Below, one piece after another: positions 1 through 8,070 of a stretch of 35,726 nucleotides of DNA. Within the stretch, counting starts at the first letter, position 1, and each line of letters starts with the position of its first letter. A program made the position numbers and the translations under genes. The stretch is from a virus, in IMG/VR virus record IMGVR_UViG_3300047480_000615, positions 1 to 35,726 of that record; one strand, 5' to 3'. Under the pieces are notes generated by a model, which saw nothing but the letters and a program-made list of their open reading frames with translations, made no database searches and was not told the origin of the DNA.

Positions 1-1648
1 GAATTCTTTCCTTACTACCAGTTGCTAGTCGTGTTTCAAGTGGTGCATACTTAAAGATTGGCTCTTTTGCTGTAACTACACCTGCAGCATGAATACCAGT
101 TCCACGAATACGTCCACGAAGTTGTTCTGCATATTTAACTACTTCTGGATACTTCATTCTAAACCATTGTGCATTTGCTGATCTTGTAAAATCATCCCAA
201 GTATCAACAGTTTTTAGTACTTTGTTTACATCATTAAGTGGAATATTAAATGCTCTTGAAACGTCACGAACTACGCCCTTATCTTTAAATTCAAGGAAGG
301 TTGCAATTGAAGCAACATTTTTATATTCACGTTCAAGATATGCCTTAACTTCTTCACGTCTATCATCTGCAATATCAGAATCAATATCTGGAAAGTCATT
401 ACGATCTGGATTAATAAAGCGAAAGAATAGTAGGTTATATTTAATTGGGTCAATATCTGTAATGCCAAGTGTATAACAAACTAAAGATCCTGCAGCAGAC
501 CCACGACCAGGACCAACCATAATTCCTTGTTCTTTTGCCCAATTTAACATATTATGAACAACTAAAAAATATGGTGAAAACTTTTTATCTTTAATAATTT
601 CTATTTCTTCATTAAGTCTGGCAACATATCTTTGATCATTATTTAATCCCTTTTTCTTCAATCCAGCAGAAGCTAGTGCAAGTAATTCTGCATCTGGGTC
701 AGTTACCTGAATAGGAAGTAAGTCAAGATTATTATGAATTGTATATTCTTCTACTTTGTTTGCAATATCAACAGTATTAGAATAAATATCTTCACGTTTT
801 ATACCCTGCTGTTGCATAGCAGATTTAATTTCTTCATAAGATAGTAAATGAATATCAAAACTTCTGAATGACATCATACGATCTTCACCATATAAATAAT
901 CAAGACGTTTCATGGGGTCTTCAATCTTTGAAGATTTATCAAATGTTGCACTCTTATCTACCTTTGCATGTGTAGTAAGAATAAGCATCATTTCCTGAAT
1001 TACCTTTTGACTTTTATCAGAATGGTGGCAATCAGGTGTTACTACAGCTTTTACATCATATGTATCAGCCATATCTAGTAATTCTTTATTTAATTCTGGT
1101 GGATTATGTGGCATTACTTCAACATAAAAGTCTTCTCCAAACACTTCTTTAAACCATAGCATGTGCTTCTTTGCTGCAGCATATTCTTTATGTTCAATAG
1201 CCTTTGCTAATAATCCAGACATACAAGCAGAAAGAACAATAATACCCTCTTTATATTTTTCTAAAATTTCAAAATCAATACGAGGCTTTTTATAAAATCC
1301 CTCTGTCCATGCTAATTCATTTAGTCTATTTAAATTTTCAAGACCTTTATCATTTTTTGCTAAAAGAACAATATGATTATAGATCATGTCTAATGGCTCA
1401 TGTCTGTCAGCCTTATCACGATTATCAAATCTATCAGCAGTTATATATCCTTCAATACCAAGAATTGGCTTTACACCATTTTCTTTTGCTGCCCTATACA
1501 TTGGTCTATGACCAGATAGTGCACCATGATCTGTTACTGCAATTGCAGGTAGACCAATTTCACTTGCTCTTTTTGCGTATTCCTCTGGTGTTGCCACTCC
1601 ATCCATAAGAGAGTAGTGAGTGTGCACATGCAATGGAACGTAAGTCAT
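1..1648 (-). CDS. DnaE-like DNA polymerase III alpha subunit, N-terminal part (runs off the window)
   Basis: C-family replicative DNA polymerase; 549 codons are visible and the 3' part lies beyond position 1. The ATG at 1648 follows an AAAGG ribosome site and opens with a PHP domain. H7, H9, D16, the TDHG motif (D40, H41), E66, H92, C142, D206 and H208 match the metal-binding pattern of non-degenerate PHP domains such as that of Thermus, not the eroded E. coli DnaE version. The palm domain carries PGRGSAAGS and then FPDIDSD, where D421 and D423 correspond to the first two catalytic aspartates of DnaE; the third would lie outside the window. It is the last gene of the replication block, after helicase, primase and SSB. 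Family assignment is firm. PHP proofreading activity is inferred only from the retained residues. Confidence 0.95.
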   Translation of the reverse strand, partial: MTYVPLHVHTHYSLMDGVATPEEYAKRASEIGLPAIAVTDHGALSGHRPMYRAAKENGVKPILGIEGYITADRFDNRDKADRHEPLDMIYNHIVLLAKNDKGLENLNRLNELAWTEGFYKKPRIDFEILEKYKEGIIVLSACMSGLLAKAIEHKEYAAAKKHMLWFKEVFGEDFYVEVMPHNPPELNKELLDMADTYDVKAVVTPDCHHSDKSQKVIQEMMLILTTHAKVDKSATFDKSSKIEDPMKRLDYLYGEDRMMSFRSFDIHLLSYEEIKSAMQQQGIKREDIYSNTVDIANKVEEYTIHNNLDLLPIQVTDPDAELLALASAGLKKKGLNNDQRYVARLNEEIEIIKDKKFSPYFLVVHNMLNWAKEQGIMVGPGRGSAAGSLVCYTLGITDIDPIKYNLLFFRFINPDRNDFPDIDSDIADDRREEVKAYLEREYKNVASIATFLEFKDKGVVRDVSRAFNIPLNDVNKVLKTVDTWDDFTRSANAQWFRMKYPEVVKYAEQLRGRIRGTGIHAAGVVTAKEPIFKYAPLETRLATGSKERI

Positions 1649-1672
1649 TATTACCTTTCAAGTTTAAGAAGC

Positions 1673-1701
1673 GGTGGGGAGAGGGGGAAGTTCTCCCCAC
1701 C
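1673..1701 (-). terminator. Strong hairpin between SSB and polymerase genes
   Basis: A perfect 10-bp stem (GGTGGGGAGA at 1673-1682 with TCTCCCCACC at 1692-1701) and a 9-base loop lie just after the SSB stop codon. No real U-tract follows in the direction of transcription (CGCTTCTTAAAC). It may be a weak attenuating terminator, or a 3' stabiliser that keeps SSB mRNA more abundant than polymerase mRNA. Confidence 0.6.
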
Positions 1702-1708
1702 ACGATTA

Positions 1709-2359
1709 TTACCAGCTATCAGATGCTGATGAGACTGCGTTATCAAATCCTAGATAGAACGATTCTTGTTCAGAATAAGGAACTTGACGAATTGTTGATT
1801 CTAAATCAAATACTTCAAACTTTGACCAATCAAACTTTTCTGTATCTTGTTTTCCTGGAATTAGAACATATGTTGTTTCTGTGCCCTTTCCACTACGCTT
1901 TAATTTCCAGGTCATGTTTGTTAGACCTTCTGAATCTCCAGCATACTCACGGATTGTATCAAATGTTGCTGATTTGCTAACACCCATACTCCAAACTGCT
2001 ACATATGGATCATTAACTCCATCTTCAACTAAAACGTTAATATAGAAACGCATTCTTGCTCTCCAACCAGCCTTCATATCCTTGCGATGCATTTCGCAAC
2101 CAAAGCAACGACCTTCTGACTCAATTGAACATGCAGCTTTACGCTTATAATCTTTTGGATTTGTATGTTCTGAAACAACAATGGCTAAGCCATTTTTTTC
2201 ATTATAGAATGACGAGTCTGCATCTAATTCATTTACAAAGCGAACAGTTACACCTTGACCGTCTTCTAGTTTTAGCCAATTTACTTTTGGACCATTGCTT
2301 CCTGCCTTTGGCTTATCAAGCAGCTTTTCAATGTCTTTTAGTCCTTTTACAATACTCAT
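1709..2359 (-). CDS. Single-stranded DNA-binding protein, T4 gp32-like with zinc site
   Basis: 216 residues; coats ssDNA during phage replication. H65, C77, C85 and C88 form a zinc-binding set with almost the same numbering and spacing as the His64/Cys77/Cys87/Cys90 site of T4 gp32, inside a region rich in aromatic and basic residues as expected for an OB fold. The N-terminus (MSIVKGLKDIEKLL) is basic and helical, like the gp32 region used for cooperativity. The C-terminus ends in a short Ser/Asp tail with a final Trp, less acidic than in gp32. An AAGGAG ribosome site lies 12 bases before the ATG. It sits between primase and polymerase, as expected for a replisome component, and is followed by a strong hairpin. 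Homology to gp32 is inferred from the zinc pattern, not from an alignment. Confidence 0.82.
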   Translation of the reverse strand: MSIVKGLKDIEKLLDKPKAGSNGPKVNWLKLEDGQGVTVRFVNELDADSSFYNEKNGLAIVVSEHTNPKDYKRKAACSIESEGRCFGCEMHRKDMKAGWRARMRFYINVLVEDGVNDPYVAVWSMGVSKSATFDTIREYAGDSEGLTNMTWKLKRSGKGTETTYVLIPGKQDTEKFDWSKFEVFDLESTIRQVPYSEQESFYLGFDNAVSSASDSW

Positions 2360-2407
2360 ATTGTTTTATTTCTCCTTAGTATTTTACCCTGTACATGGGT
2401 AGTGGAA

Positions 2408-3361
2408 CTATTGTAGCACATTAGACACTAGGTCGTCAAATTTAGACACGAATTTTTTTAAGTCATTGTCTGATAAATCTGATACATCTTTTACACTTTC
2501 TGGAAGTGATGCTTTTACTGCACTTGAACCAAGTATATTTACTAGCTTATTAGACATTTCTTTTCCAGCCTCATCATTATCTCCTAAAACTATTACATTA
2601 TTGAAGTATTGCTTTAATAATTCCCTTTGTTTTTTAGATACTGAAGCACCAAGGGTTGCGACAGCGTGTGCACCAACTTGCTCTAGCCTAATTGCATCAA
2701 ATGATGACTCTACCACAAATATTTTATCAAATCTTTTTGCTCTAAATAAATTAAACATAGTACTACTCTTTTTTAATCCATAAGAGTTTTTAAACTTTTT
2801 ACCCTCTACAGATCTTCCAACAAATCCTATGCAGATACCATCAGGGGAGTGAACTGGAATTGTAACCATATCTTGCATTTCAGAATATCCAAGTTGATAC
2901 TTTACTACACTATCTTTTGTAATTCCACGACCCATATAATACTGTGCTGCTCTTTGTGACTCTAGTGCAGACCTATTTAATTTATCAATTAGTTCAATAT
3001 CAAACTCTTCAAATTCTGGTTTTATATCAAGCTTTGCCTCAAGTAATTCAATAAAATCATTGTCATCTTTTTTAGAATCTATAAGTCTTGTTGACTCAAA
3101 GTATGAACGCTTTGTTACATACATGACTAGTTCTATTAAGGTATGAGATTCCTGACATCCAAAGCAATAGAATAATCCTGATTCTTTTGCAACTTCTGCA
3201 GCAGGTGATCTATGGTTATTGTGATATGGACAAAATATAATAAAGTCGGACTCTACTTCATAAACAATTGTTATACCAGCAGCTAGTAGACTTCTTCTGA
3301 CTTGATCTTCTGTGTAGAAGGTATCAAGATTGGCTTGTTTTTGTCTATTCCCTCTAAACAC
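2408..3361 (-). CDS. DNA primase, CHC2 zinc finger plus Toprim
   Basis: 317 residues; makes RNA primers for lagging-strand synthesis. The N-terminus has a DnaG-type zinc finger (C44, H47, C66, C69: FCPYH ... FYCFGC). The Toprim domain shows the catalytic Glu in VVESSFDAI (E218) and the metal-binding Asp pair in GDNDEAG (D261, D263). The protein is about half the length of bacterial DnaG and lacks a recognisable C-terminal helicase-binding domain. The start is GTG at 3361, preceded by AAGG at short spacing; the next in-frame ATG would delete the zinc finger. The 5' end overlaps the upstream gene by 79 bases, so the two are translationally linked. Assignment is firm. Confidence 0.93.
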   Translation of the reverse strand: MFRGNRQKQANLDTFYTEDQVRRSLLAAGITIVYEVESDFIIFCPYHNNHRSPAAEVAKESGLFYCFGCQESHTLIELVMYVTKRSYFESTRLIDSKKDDNDFIELLEAKLDIKPEFEEFDIELIDKLNRSALESQRAAQYYMGRGITKDSVVKYQLGYSEMQDMVTIPVHSPDGICIGFVGRSVEGKKFKNSYGLKKSSTMFNLFRAKRFDKIFVVESSFDAIRLEQVGAHAVATLGASVSKKQRELLKQYFNNVIVLGDNDEAGKEMSNKLVNILGSSAVKASLPESVKDVSDLSDNDLKKFVSKFDDLVSNVLQ

Positions 3362-3594
3362 TCTGCCTTCTTCTTTCCAACATAAACACCATAGACTGAT
3401 ATTTTAAAATCAAATGTCTTACCATTATAACTGATAGTCCAGTCTGTGTCAATATCATATCTTGGTACATACCCTTCAGCCTTCATTGATACTGTAATCA
3501 TTGTTAAATATTGATCTTTTAATCTAGAAATATGCGAATCATCATAAATCTCACCCTCAAGGCTAAATCTCTTTATTGACTTATGTGCATACAT
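3283..3594 (-). CDS. Hypothetical protein between helicase and primase, probably leaderless
   Basis: 103 residues of unknown function. The protein mixes a charged N-terminal helix with beta-strand-like segments (WTISYNGKTFDFKISVYGVYV) and ends in a Lys/Glu-rich tail. No known motif is recognised. The ATG at 3594 lies exactly six bases after an extended -10 element at 3601-3609, which would start the transcript at or next to the A of the ATG; no Shine-Dalgarno sequence is present. It overlaps the primase start by 79 bases, so it heads a primase-SSB-polymerase transcription unit. Its position suggests an accessory replication role, but nothing in the sequence proves that. Confidence 0.75.
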   Translation of the reverse strand: MYAHKSIKRFSLEGEIYDDSHISRLKDQYLTMITVSMKAEGYVPRYDIDTDWTISYNGKTFDFKISVYGVYVGKKKAECLEGIDKNKPILIPSTQKIKSEEVY

Positions 3595-3600
3595 ACAATT

Positions 3601-3609
3601 ATTATATCA
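3601..3609 (-). promoter_or_regulatory. Extended -10 promoter TGATATAAT, leaderless arrangement
   Basis: The minus strand reads TGATATAAT, then AATTGT, then the ATG at 3594. The last base of the -10 hexamer is seven bases from the A of the start codon, the usual distance to +1. The -35 region (GGCAGC at 17-bp spacing) has no consensus. The same nonamer recurs at other gene heads in the window. Confidence 0.7.
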
Positions 3610-3620
3610 ATGAAATTGCA

Positions 3621-4847
3621 CTAGCTGCCCTCAAAATCCTTATAAATAAAGCGACCTGAATCAAAATCAATATCTACCATAAATTCCCCTGAAAATCCGT
3701 GACGATTCTTTCTAAATGCACACTCTAAAATACTGCTTCCAGTTACACGACCTAATGCTAAAACCCAGTCAGCATCATATGCTAATTGCTTTGACCATGC
3801 TACTTGACCTAGTGATGGAACGCTATTCATATCAGTTGCATCATCTGGTGTAGCAGAAGCAATTGCAACCACTGGAACCTGTGAAGAAATAGCTAGTACT
3901 TTTAATTCACGAGATATATTTTTAATCTTAACTGTTTCATTATTACTTGTTCCAGAATTATCTTGCATTAATTGAATATAGTCAATAAATACTACATCTG
4001 GAGAATACTGATCAATTTTACCTCTAATAACTGATGGAGATACTTCTCCTAATCCATCATTAGAAACAATATAAAATGGTGGCTTATCTTTTAAGTGTTG
4101 CCTTGCCCAGTTATTAAAACCTTCAATATCAACCATACCTGCACTTAATTTTCTATGAGAAAAATATCCCTCAGCCATGATTGTGTATACACGATTTCTA
4201 ACTTCTTTTTCTGTCATTTCAAGAGAAATAACTAATGGTACTTTCCCTGACTTCCAAGCTTGTACAGCCATAAAGATAGCCAACCAAGACTTACCAATGG
4301 CAGGGTAAGCAAGAAGTATACCAAACTGACCAGGAGTAATACCAGCAGGTAGATAGTTATCAAAACCTGCGAGATTTGTCTTAACGCCTTGTACACCTTT
4401 ATCACTCAACTCCTTTACATGAACAAAATGTGCTGTTGCATCCTCAATATCTGTAGCATCAATATCTCTTACATCTGAACTAATTCTTTTTAAATCTGAT
4501 GTCTTTGCAATGATAGTATTTAATGCTTCTATTGGCTGATGATCATTTAATTGTTTTGCACCAACCATTAAAACATTTTTAAGGTTATCTTCAAGATATT
4601 GAGTTCTTAATTCTTCAAGGTGGTGCTTGGTACTTCCAATTTCTCCAACAGGATTAAAGTCTCTAAACTTTTCAATTAGCAACTCCTTTGTTGGAACTAT
4701 GGAATTATTTTCATAATATGTTCTTACAAAGTCCCAAACATCTTTATGGCTTCTAAATAATGAATCTGGATTTGCTTGAAACAAAACATGTATCTGCTTA
4801 TCATTTAATACTGCAGATATTACTTTTGCCTCTAAGTCAATACTCAT
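3621..4847 (-). CDS. DnaB-like replicative helicase
   Basis: 408 residues; RecA-fold hexameric helicase that unwinds the phage replication fork. The helical N-terminal domain (about 1-120) is followed by a linker and the ATPase core. The Walker A loop is AYPAIGKS (residues 180-187), with Ala in place of the first Gly. Walker B is VVFIDYIQLM with D289. Downstream are the helicase motif around NISRELKVLA and an Arg-rich C-terminal segment (FRKNRHG). The ATG overlaps the upstream stop codon as ATGA. The preceding 102-residue gene may be its loader. Assignment is firm from motif order and neighbours. Confidence 0.93.
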   Translation of the reverse strand: MSIDLEAKVISAVLNDKQIHVLFQANPDSLFRSHKDVWDFVRTYYENNSIVPTKELLIEKFRDFNPVGEIGSTKHHLEELRTQYLEDNLKNVLMVGAKQLNDHQPIEALNTIIAKTSDLKRISSDVRDIDATDIEDATAHFVHVKELSDKGVQGVKTNLAGFDNYLPAGITPGQFGILLAYPAIGKSWLAIFMAVQAWKSGKVPLVISLEMTEKEVRNRVYTIMAEGYFSHRKLSAGMVDIEGFNNWARQHLKDKPPFYIVSNDGLGEVSPSVIRGKIDQYSPDVVFIDYIQLMQDNSGTSNNETVKIKNISRELKVLAISSQVPVVAIASATPDDATDMNSVPSLGQVAWSKQLAYDADWVLALGRVTGSSILECAFRKNRHGFSGEFMVDIDFDSGRFIYKDFEGS

Positions 4848-5152
4848 CTATTCAACCATTCTTTCGCTTGTTCTCTTAGTAACTTTCTAGTGGCATCATC
4901 TTCTATTTTTGCCTTTCTAGAATCATACACCTTATCAGCATTATTTACAAACCACTTCCAAGATGGGGATGCAGATACCTGTACATAGTATTCAATTAAC
5001 TCATAGCACTCTTCAACACCATAAGACTCAATCAAAGCATCTGCAGCCCACTGCTGTGTATGGATATTTATATTTTCTTCTTTTAAGTTTTTTTGCTTGA
5101 CTAAGCTTTTGTATTTAGAAATAAGTGCAAACCTATATTTCTTTTCTACCAC
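4844..5152 (-). CDS. Small protein coupled to the helicase; possible helicase loader
   Basis: 102 residues, lysine-rich and predicted mostly helical, with a Trp/Tyr-rich centre (EYYVQVSASPSWKWF). No recognised family motif. It starts at GTG (5152) a few bases after the previous stop codon and ends in an ATGA overlap with the DnaB-like gene, so the two are translated together. Phage helicase loaders are often small basic helical proteins encoded next to the helicase, and this one has no ATPase motif, as in T4 gp59-type loaders. The loader role is inference from position and size only. Confidence 0.7.
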   Translation of the reverse strand: MVEKKYRFALISKYKSLVKQKNLKEENINIHTQQWAADALIESYGVEECYELIEYYVQVSASPSWKWFVNNADKVYDSRKAKIEDDATRKLLREQAKEWLNR

Positions 5153-5154
5153 AA

Positions 5155-5358
5155 TTAATCTTCTAATTCTTGCTTAGCTTCTTCTACCTTTTCAATGACT
5201 TTCTTTTCTACAAAGTCGTATACTCTGTTCACTGCTTCATCTACGCCTTCTTCTGCACGAACAAAGTCTGTTACACCAATATCAATTCGTAAACTTTGAA
5301 AGTTTCCTAAATTAAGAGTATAACCTAATGTTACTGACACGTCTGTCTTTTCTGACAC
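5155..5358 (-). CDS. Small acidic hypothetical protein
   Basis: 67 residues, function unknown. The first half is beta-like (VSVTLGYTLNLGNFQSLRID) and the second half is an acidic helix (VEKKVIEKVEEAKQELED). The start codon is GTG with a good AAGGAG ribosome site seven bases upstream. It lies between the HTH protein and the putative loader, three bases from the latter. The short N-terminal 'SEKTDVSV' resembles the start of the preceding gene's product (MSDKTDKE), perhaps by chance. Confidence 0.7.
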   Translation of the reverse strand: MSEKTDVSVTLGYTLNLGNFQSLRIDIGVTDFVRAEEGVDEAVNRVYDFVEKKVIEKVEEAKQELED

Positions 5359-5367
5359 TTTGGCTCC

Positions 5368-5883
5368 TTACCATGTGTTTTCTTGCCAAGTAGGAATAAA
5401 CCTACCATCCGATGTCTTCGTATAGAGCATTATAGCATCTCCCATCTTAGAACGCAAATCCTGTTCAGTTGGAACATTTAATGGTGTCACTTTTCCATCT
5501 GCCCTAGGTCTTCCAAAATGAATTCCTGTCATAATTTCTCTTATTTCAAAGATATGGTCTTCAGAATAATATGCTTTAATCTGCAAACCTCTCTTGCCTT
5601 CTATGTTATCAGGAATTGGTGGAGGAATCAAGCCAGACGCAATATATTTACCAAATTGTAATCTTGACCTATTTAATAGTTTTGCTGCATTTGCTACAGT
5701 ATATGCTCTTTTTCTAAACTTTTTAAAATCTGTATATAGCATTGTTTGCATTTTTCCTTGACTAGCATTATAAAATTCAACAATATTACTTGCCCTGTTT
5801 GAATGTACTAGTTTTACTAGATCATTATTAATAAAAAATAGCTTTTTTACAGGCTTTATTTCTTTATCAGTTTTATCTGACAT
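5368..5883 (-). CDS. HTH DNA-binding protein (MerR/excisionase-like)
   Basis: 171 residues. Around residues 58-90 the segment YTVANAAKLLNRSRLQFGKY followed by IASGLIPPPIP matches a winged helix-turn-helix of the MerR/excisionase class: a helix-turn-helix that selects a pathway of residues, then a Pro-rich wing. A lysine-rich N-terminus and a basic segment near 'FGRPRADGK' could also contact DNA. An AGAGG ribosome site precedes the ATG. It sits where virion genes give way to replication genes, so it may regulate that switch or the replication operon. The regulatory role is inference; the fold call is moderately sure. Confidence 0.7.
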   Translation of the reverse strand: MSDKTDKEIKPVKKLFFINNDLVKLVHSNRASNIVEFYNASQGKMQTMLYTDFKKFRKRAYTVANAAKLLNRSRLQFGKYIASGLIPPPIPDNIEGKRGLQIKAYYSEDHIFEIREIMTGIHFGRPRADGKVTPLNVPTEQDLRSKMGDAIMLYTKTSDGRFIPTWQENTW

Positions 5884-5893
5884 TTATGCCTCT

Positions 5894-6325
5894 TTACGGT
5901 CTTTCTCCAATAGCAATTATTGATACGTTGATTACTGGATCACCATTTACAGCAGCAGAATTAAAAAGCTTTACATCACAGCTATTGCTGTTTAGATTAG
6001 TAATTACAGCATATATTGGTGCAGCCTCTCCAGAAACTGTTTGAACTGATACCGTAACTATTGGTGTTGATGAAAAATTAAAGTTAAATCTAGTTGTAAG
6101 GTCTGACTGTGTTGAAAATTTTGGAGATAATGTATTTGCTGAAGCATAAAATGTTAAATTTGATGTCGCAGTCTCAACACTTCTTGGTGGATTAGTTGGA
6201 TAAGAAATCTTAGATCTATTTGCAGATTGAAGACTTACAATAGAGTTTATGTTATTAATTTCATTAGCCATTGTTAAGATATAAGAAATATCTAAAGGTT
6301 GACCTCTGTCTGGTAAAGTTGGCAT
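5894..6325 (-). CDS. Small tail-associated protein with beta-rich C-terminal domain
   Basis: 143 residues. The N-terminus (LDISYILTMANEINNINS) looks helical and could trimerise. The C-terminal part is a run of beta strands (FNFSSTPIVTVSVQ ... SCDVKLFNSA ... VINVSIIAIGERP), a pattern seen in H-type lectin-like receptor-binding domains of phage fibres. It closes the tail gene block. It has its own extended -10 element at 6341-6349 and an AGGAG ribosome site. A carbohydrate-binding or fibre-tip role is inference. Confidence 0.65.
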   Translation of the reverse strand: MPTLPDRGQPLDISYILTMANEINNINSIVSLQSANRSKISYPTNPPRSVETATSNLTFYASANTLSPKFSTQSDLTTRFNFNFSSTPIVTVSVQTVSGEAAPIYAVITNLNSNSCDVKLFNSAAVNGDPVINVSIIAIGERP

Positions 6326-6340
6326 TTTTTCTCCTATTAC

Positions 6341-6349
6341 ATTATATCA
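6341..6349 (-). promoter_or_regulatory. Extended -10 promoter TGATATAAT
   Basis: The minus strand reads TGATATAAT immediately after the stop codon of the 200-residue upstream gene. The predicted start near 6334 gives a leader of about nine bases that begins with the GGAG of the ribosome site. No -35 consensus is visible. Confidence 0.6.
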
Positions 6350-6952
6350 TCATGACTGCAGTGGCAAAACATAGGTCATTGTGCCACTAGATAATTCTAT
6401 ATTTATATCAAAAATAGCTAAGTGATCTTTTATCTCATTAATTTTAGAGTCTAATTCACTTCCAGATAAATCACTAAGACCATATGAAGAAATTAGTCCT
6501 ATAATTTCAACATTTGTTGGTCCATGAACGCTTGGTGCAACATTTGCAGTACTTTTTGCTATGGTTGTACTATCTGTTAAAACTCTATCATGATATTCAA
6601 AGTGACCTGAACTTGTTCCGTTATACCATCTTAAAAATATATCTGTCTGATGTTGTTTAAAATTTTGAGAATGATTGTGTGCAATTGATGCTGATACTAG
6701 GGATATATCATAGTTATATATAGTTGGAGTCTCCCACGTTATTGTAAATGACGATTGGCTTCCTCCAGACTCTAGGTTTTCTACAACTGCTGATCTCAAT
6801 GGTCTGTATTGACCAATACTTTTTATAGTATATAGTGGAGACCATGCAGAAACCCTGTTTCTATCTTCAGATACGATTCTAAATTGTAATGTATGATTTC
6901 CATTTATATCTGGTGGTGGAAGTTTTTCAACAGGAATCCTGATTTTTGACAT
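6350..6952 (-). CDS. Minor tail protein, fibronectin III-like
   Basis: 200 residues. The N-terminal half has the strand pattern of a fibronectin type III module (HTLQFRIVSEDRNRVSAWSP ... SFTITWETP), common in tail and fibre proteins of siphoviruses. The rest is a mixed alpha/beta region without a recognised motif. The ATG overlaps the upstream stop codon as TAATG. It follows the 372-residue tail protein directly and is probably part of the same tip or fibre complex. Precise role unknown. Confidence 0.65.
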   Translation of the reverse strand: MSKIRIPVEKLPPPDINGNHTLQFRIVSEDRNRVSAWSPLYTIKSIGQYRPLRSAVVENLESGGSQSSFTITWETPTIYNYDISLVSASIAHNHSQNFKQHQTDIFLRWYNGTSSGHFEYHDRVLTDSTTIAKSTANVAPSVHGPTNVEIIGLISSYGLSDLSGSELDSKINEIKDHLAIFDINIELSSGTMTYVLPLQS

Positions 6953-8070
6953 TATGAAACACCAAATCTATATTCTATATAACTGATAGAGTTTTCCCTT
7001 TTTAAAATAGGATATGCATCCTGTGTCTTTACATACTCTGCTGCAGTTAGTCCATAAAGTGGATTTACTGTTGATACATTTTCTAACCTTATCCCATCAA
7101 GTGCTATAAAGTAATCGTTAGATGCAATATTGCTATCAATTACAGAAGAATATACTCTAATTTTATTTATATTACTCCATGAGAAATTGGGTGATACTTC
7201 AAAATCAGATATTTGTTTCTCTAATACCTTATATCTTCCATTTGATAAACTTAAGTCTGACTGAGTTGCAATCATTGAAACACTTGCACTTGGAGATCCA
7301 GGAACATTATTATAGAATTCTAGTATAAATCTAGCACCACCAGTTGGTGCAACATCGTTATCAAACTGTCTACTAAGAACAGAAAATGCTAATTTTATTT
7401 TATCTGTAGGTAAATTATTTCCCATATTTATATTTAAAGTATTATTTTCTACATAGTAAGAAGAGGCAGAATAATTAAAGCTTGAGTCAATTGAAGCTGA
7501 GTTACCATACAAAAACAAAGATTTTGATAAGTATCTTGGCTGTTCATTTCTATCTTTTCTTTCTGGAAATTCAAATGCTGGTGAATCACTTTCAACAAAA
7601 GAGAATAGTGGTAATTCTGCGTTTGTCTCTGGATTTGTATTTGAAATATCTCCATTTGCTAGTAATGGAATATCTCCAAAATATTGAACAACAGAGGCTG
7701 ATCCAAGAGTGCCGTATGTCCAGGATTCTGAATTTGTAAATGTTGTTAAAATTTTACTATTATATCTTTCAGCAAGTACATTTGATTCTGCTGGATATAA
7801 TCCTATTTCTGTAATTTGAAATCTTTGATCAGTAGGTAGTTGTGCTTTAAATACAATTTTTTCTACCCCTTCTTCTTTTATTAAACCCTTTGACAAAACT
7901 GGCACTCTTGCAACTTCAAAATTTAAAGAATCTGATTCTTGAACAAATGTTGTTGATGAAGAATTTGATACAGCATTTCCACCAATTCCAACAGCAATAT
8001 GACTTGCAAATTCAGGGGCTTGGTTTAATAGGTATTTAGCAATTAGGTTTTTTCCAGTATTTGTAATCAT
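6952..8070 (-). CDS. Tail fibre or tip protein
   Basis: 372 residues. The N-terminus (MITNTGKNLIAKYLL, then HIAVGIGG) matches a pattern common in phage fibre and tip proteins that attach to the baseplate. It is followed by 'QITEIGLYP', typical of the same domain. From about residue 170 a second beta-rich region resembles a jelly-roll carbohydrate-binding module (YVENNTLNINMGNNLPTDKI ... YFIALDGIRLENV). A GAGGTGA ribosome site precedes the ATG, which overlaps the stop codon of the -1 frame segment described separately. Host recognition is inferred. Confidence 0.75.
   Translation of the reverse strand: MITNTGKNLIAKYLLNQAPEFASHIAVGIGGNAVSNSSSTTFVQESDSLNFEVARVPVLSKGLIKEEGVEKIVFKAQLPTDQRFQITEIGLYPAESNVLAERYNSKILTTFTNSESWTYGTLGSASVVQYFGDIPLLANGDISNTNPETNAELPLFSFVESDSPAFEFPERKDRNEQPRYLSKSLFLYGNSASIDSSFNYSASSYYVENNTLNINMGNNLPTDKIKLAFSVLSRQFDNDVAPTGGARFILEFYNNVPGSPSASVSMIATQSDLSLSNGRYKVLEKQISDFEVSPNFSWSNINKIRVYSSVIDSNIASNDYFIALDGIRLENVSTVNPLYGLTAAEYVKTQDAYPILKRENSISYIEYRFGVS

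Noticed and set aside
1633-2379. Plus-strand ORFs of 115 and 107 residues opposite the SSB gene
   Set aside because: Antisense shadows of a well-supported gene; Leu/His/Tyr-rich composition is typical of antisense AT-rich frames.
2381-2400. Promoter or operator for SSB (TAAAAT at 2381-2386; ACCC TGTACA TGGGT upstream)
   Set aside because: No TGN extension or -35, the predicted start would fall inside the ribosome site, and the two half-palindromes have different centres.
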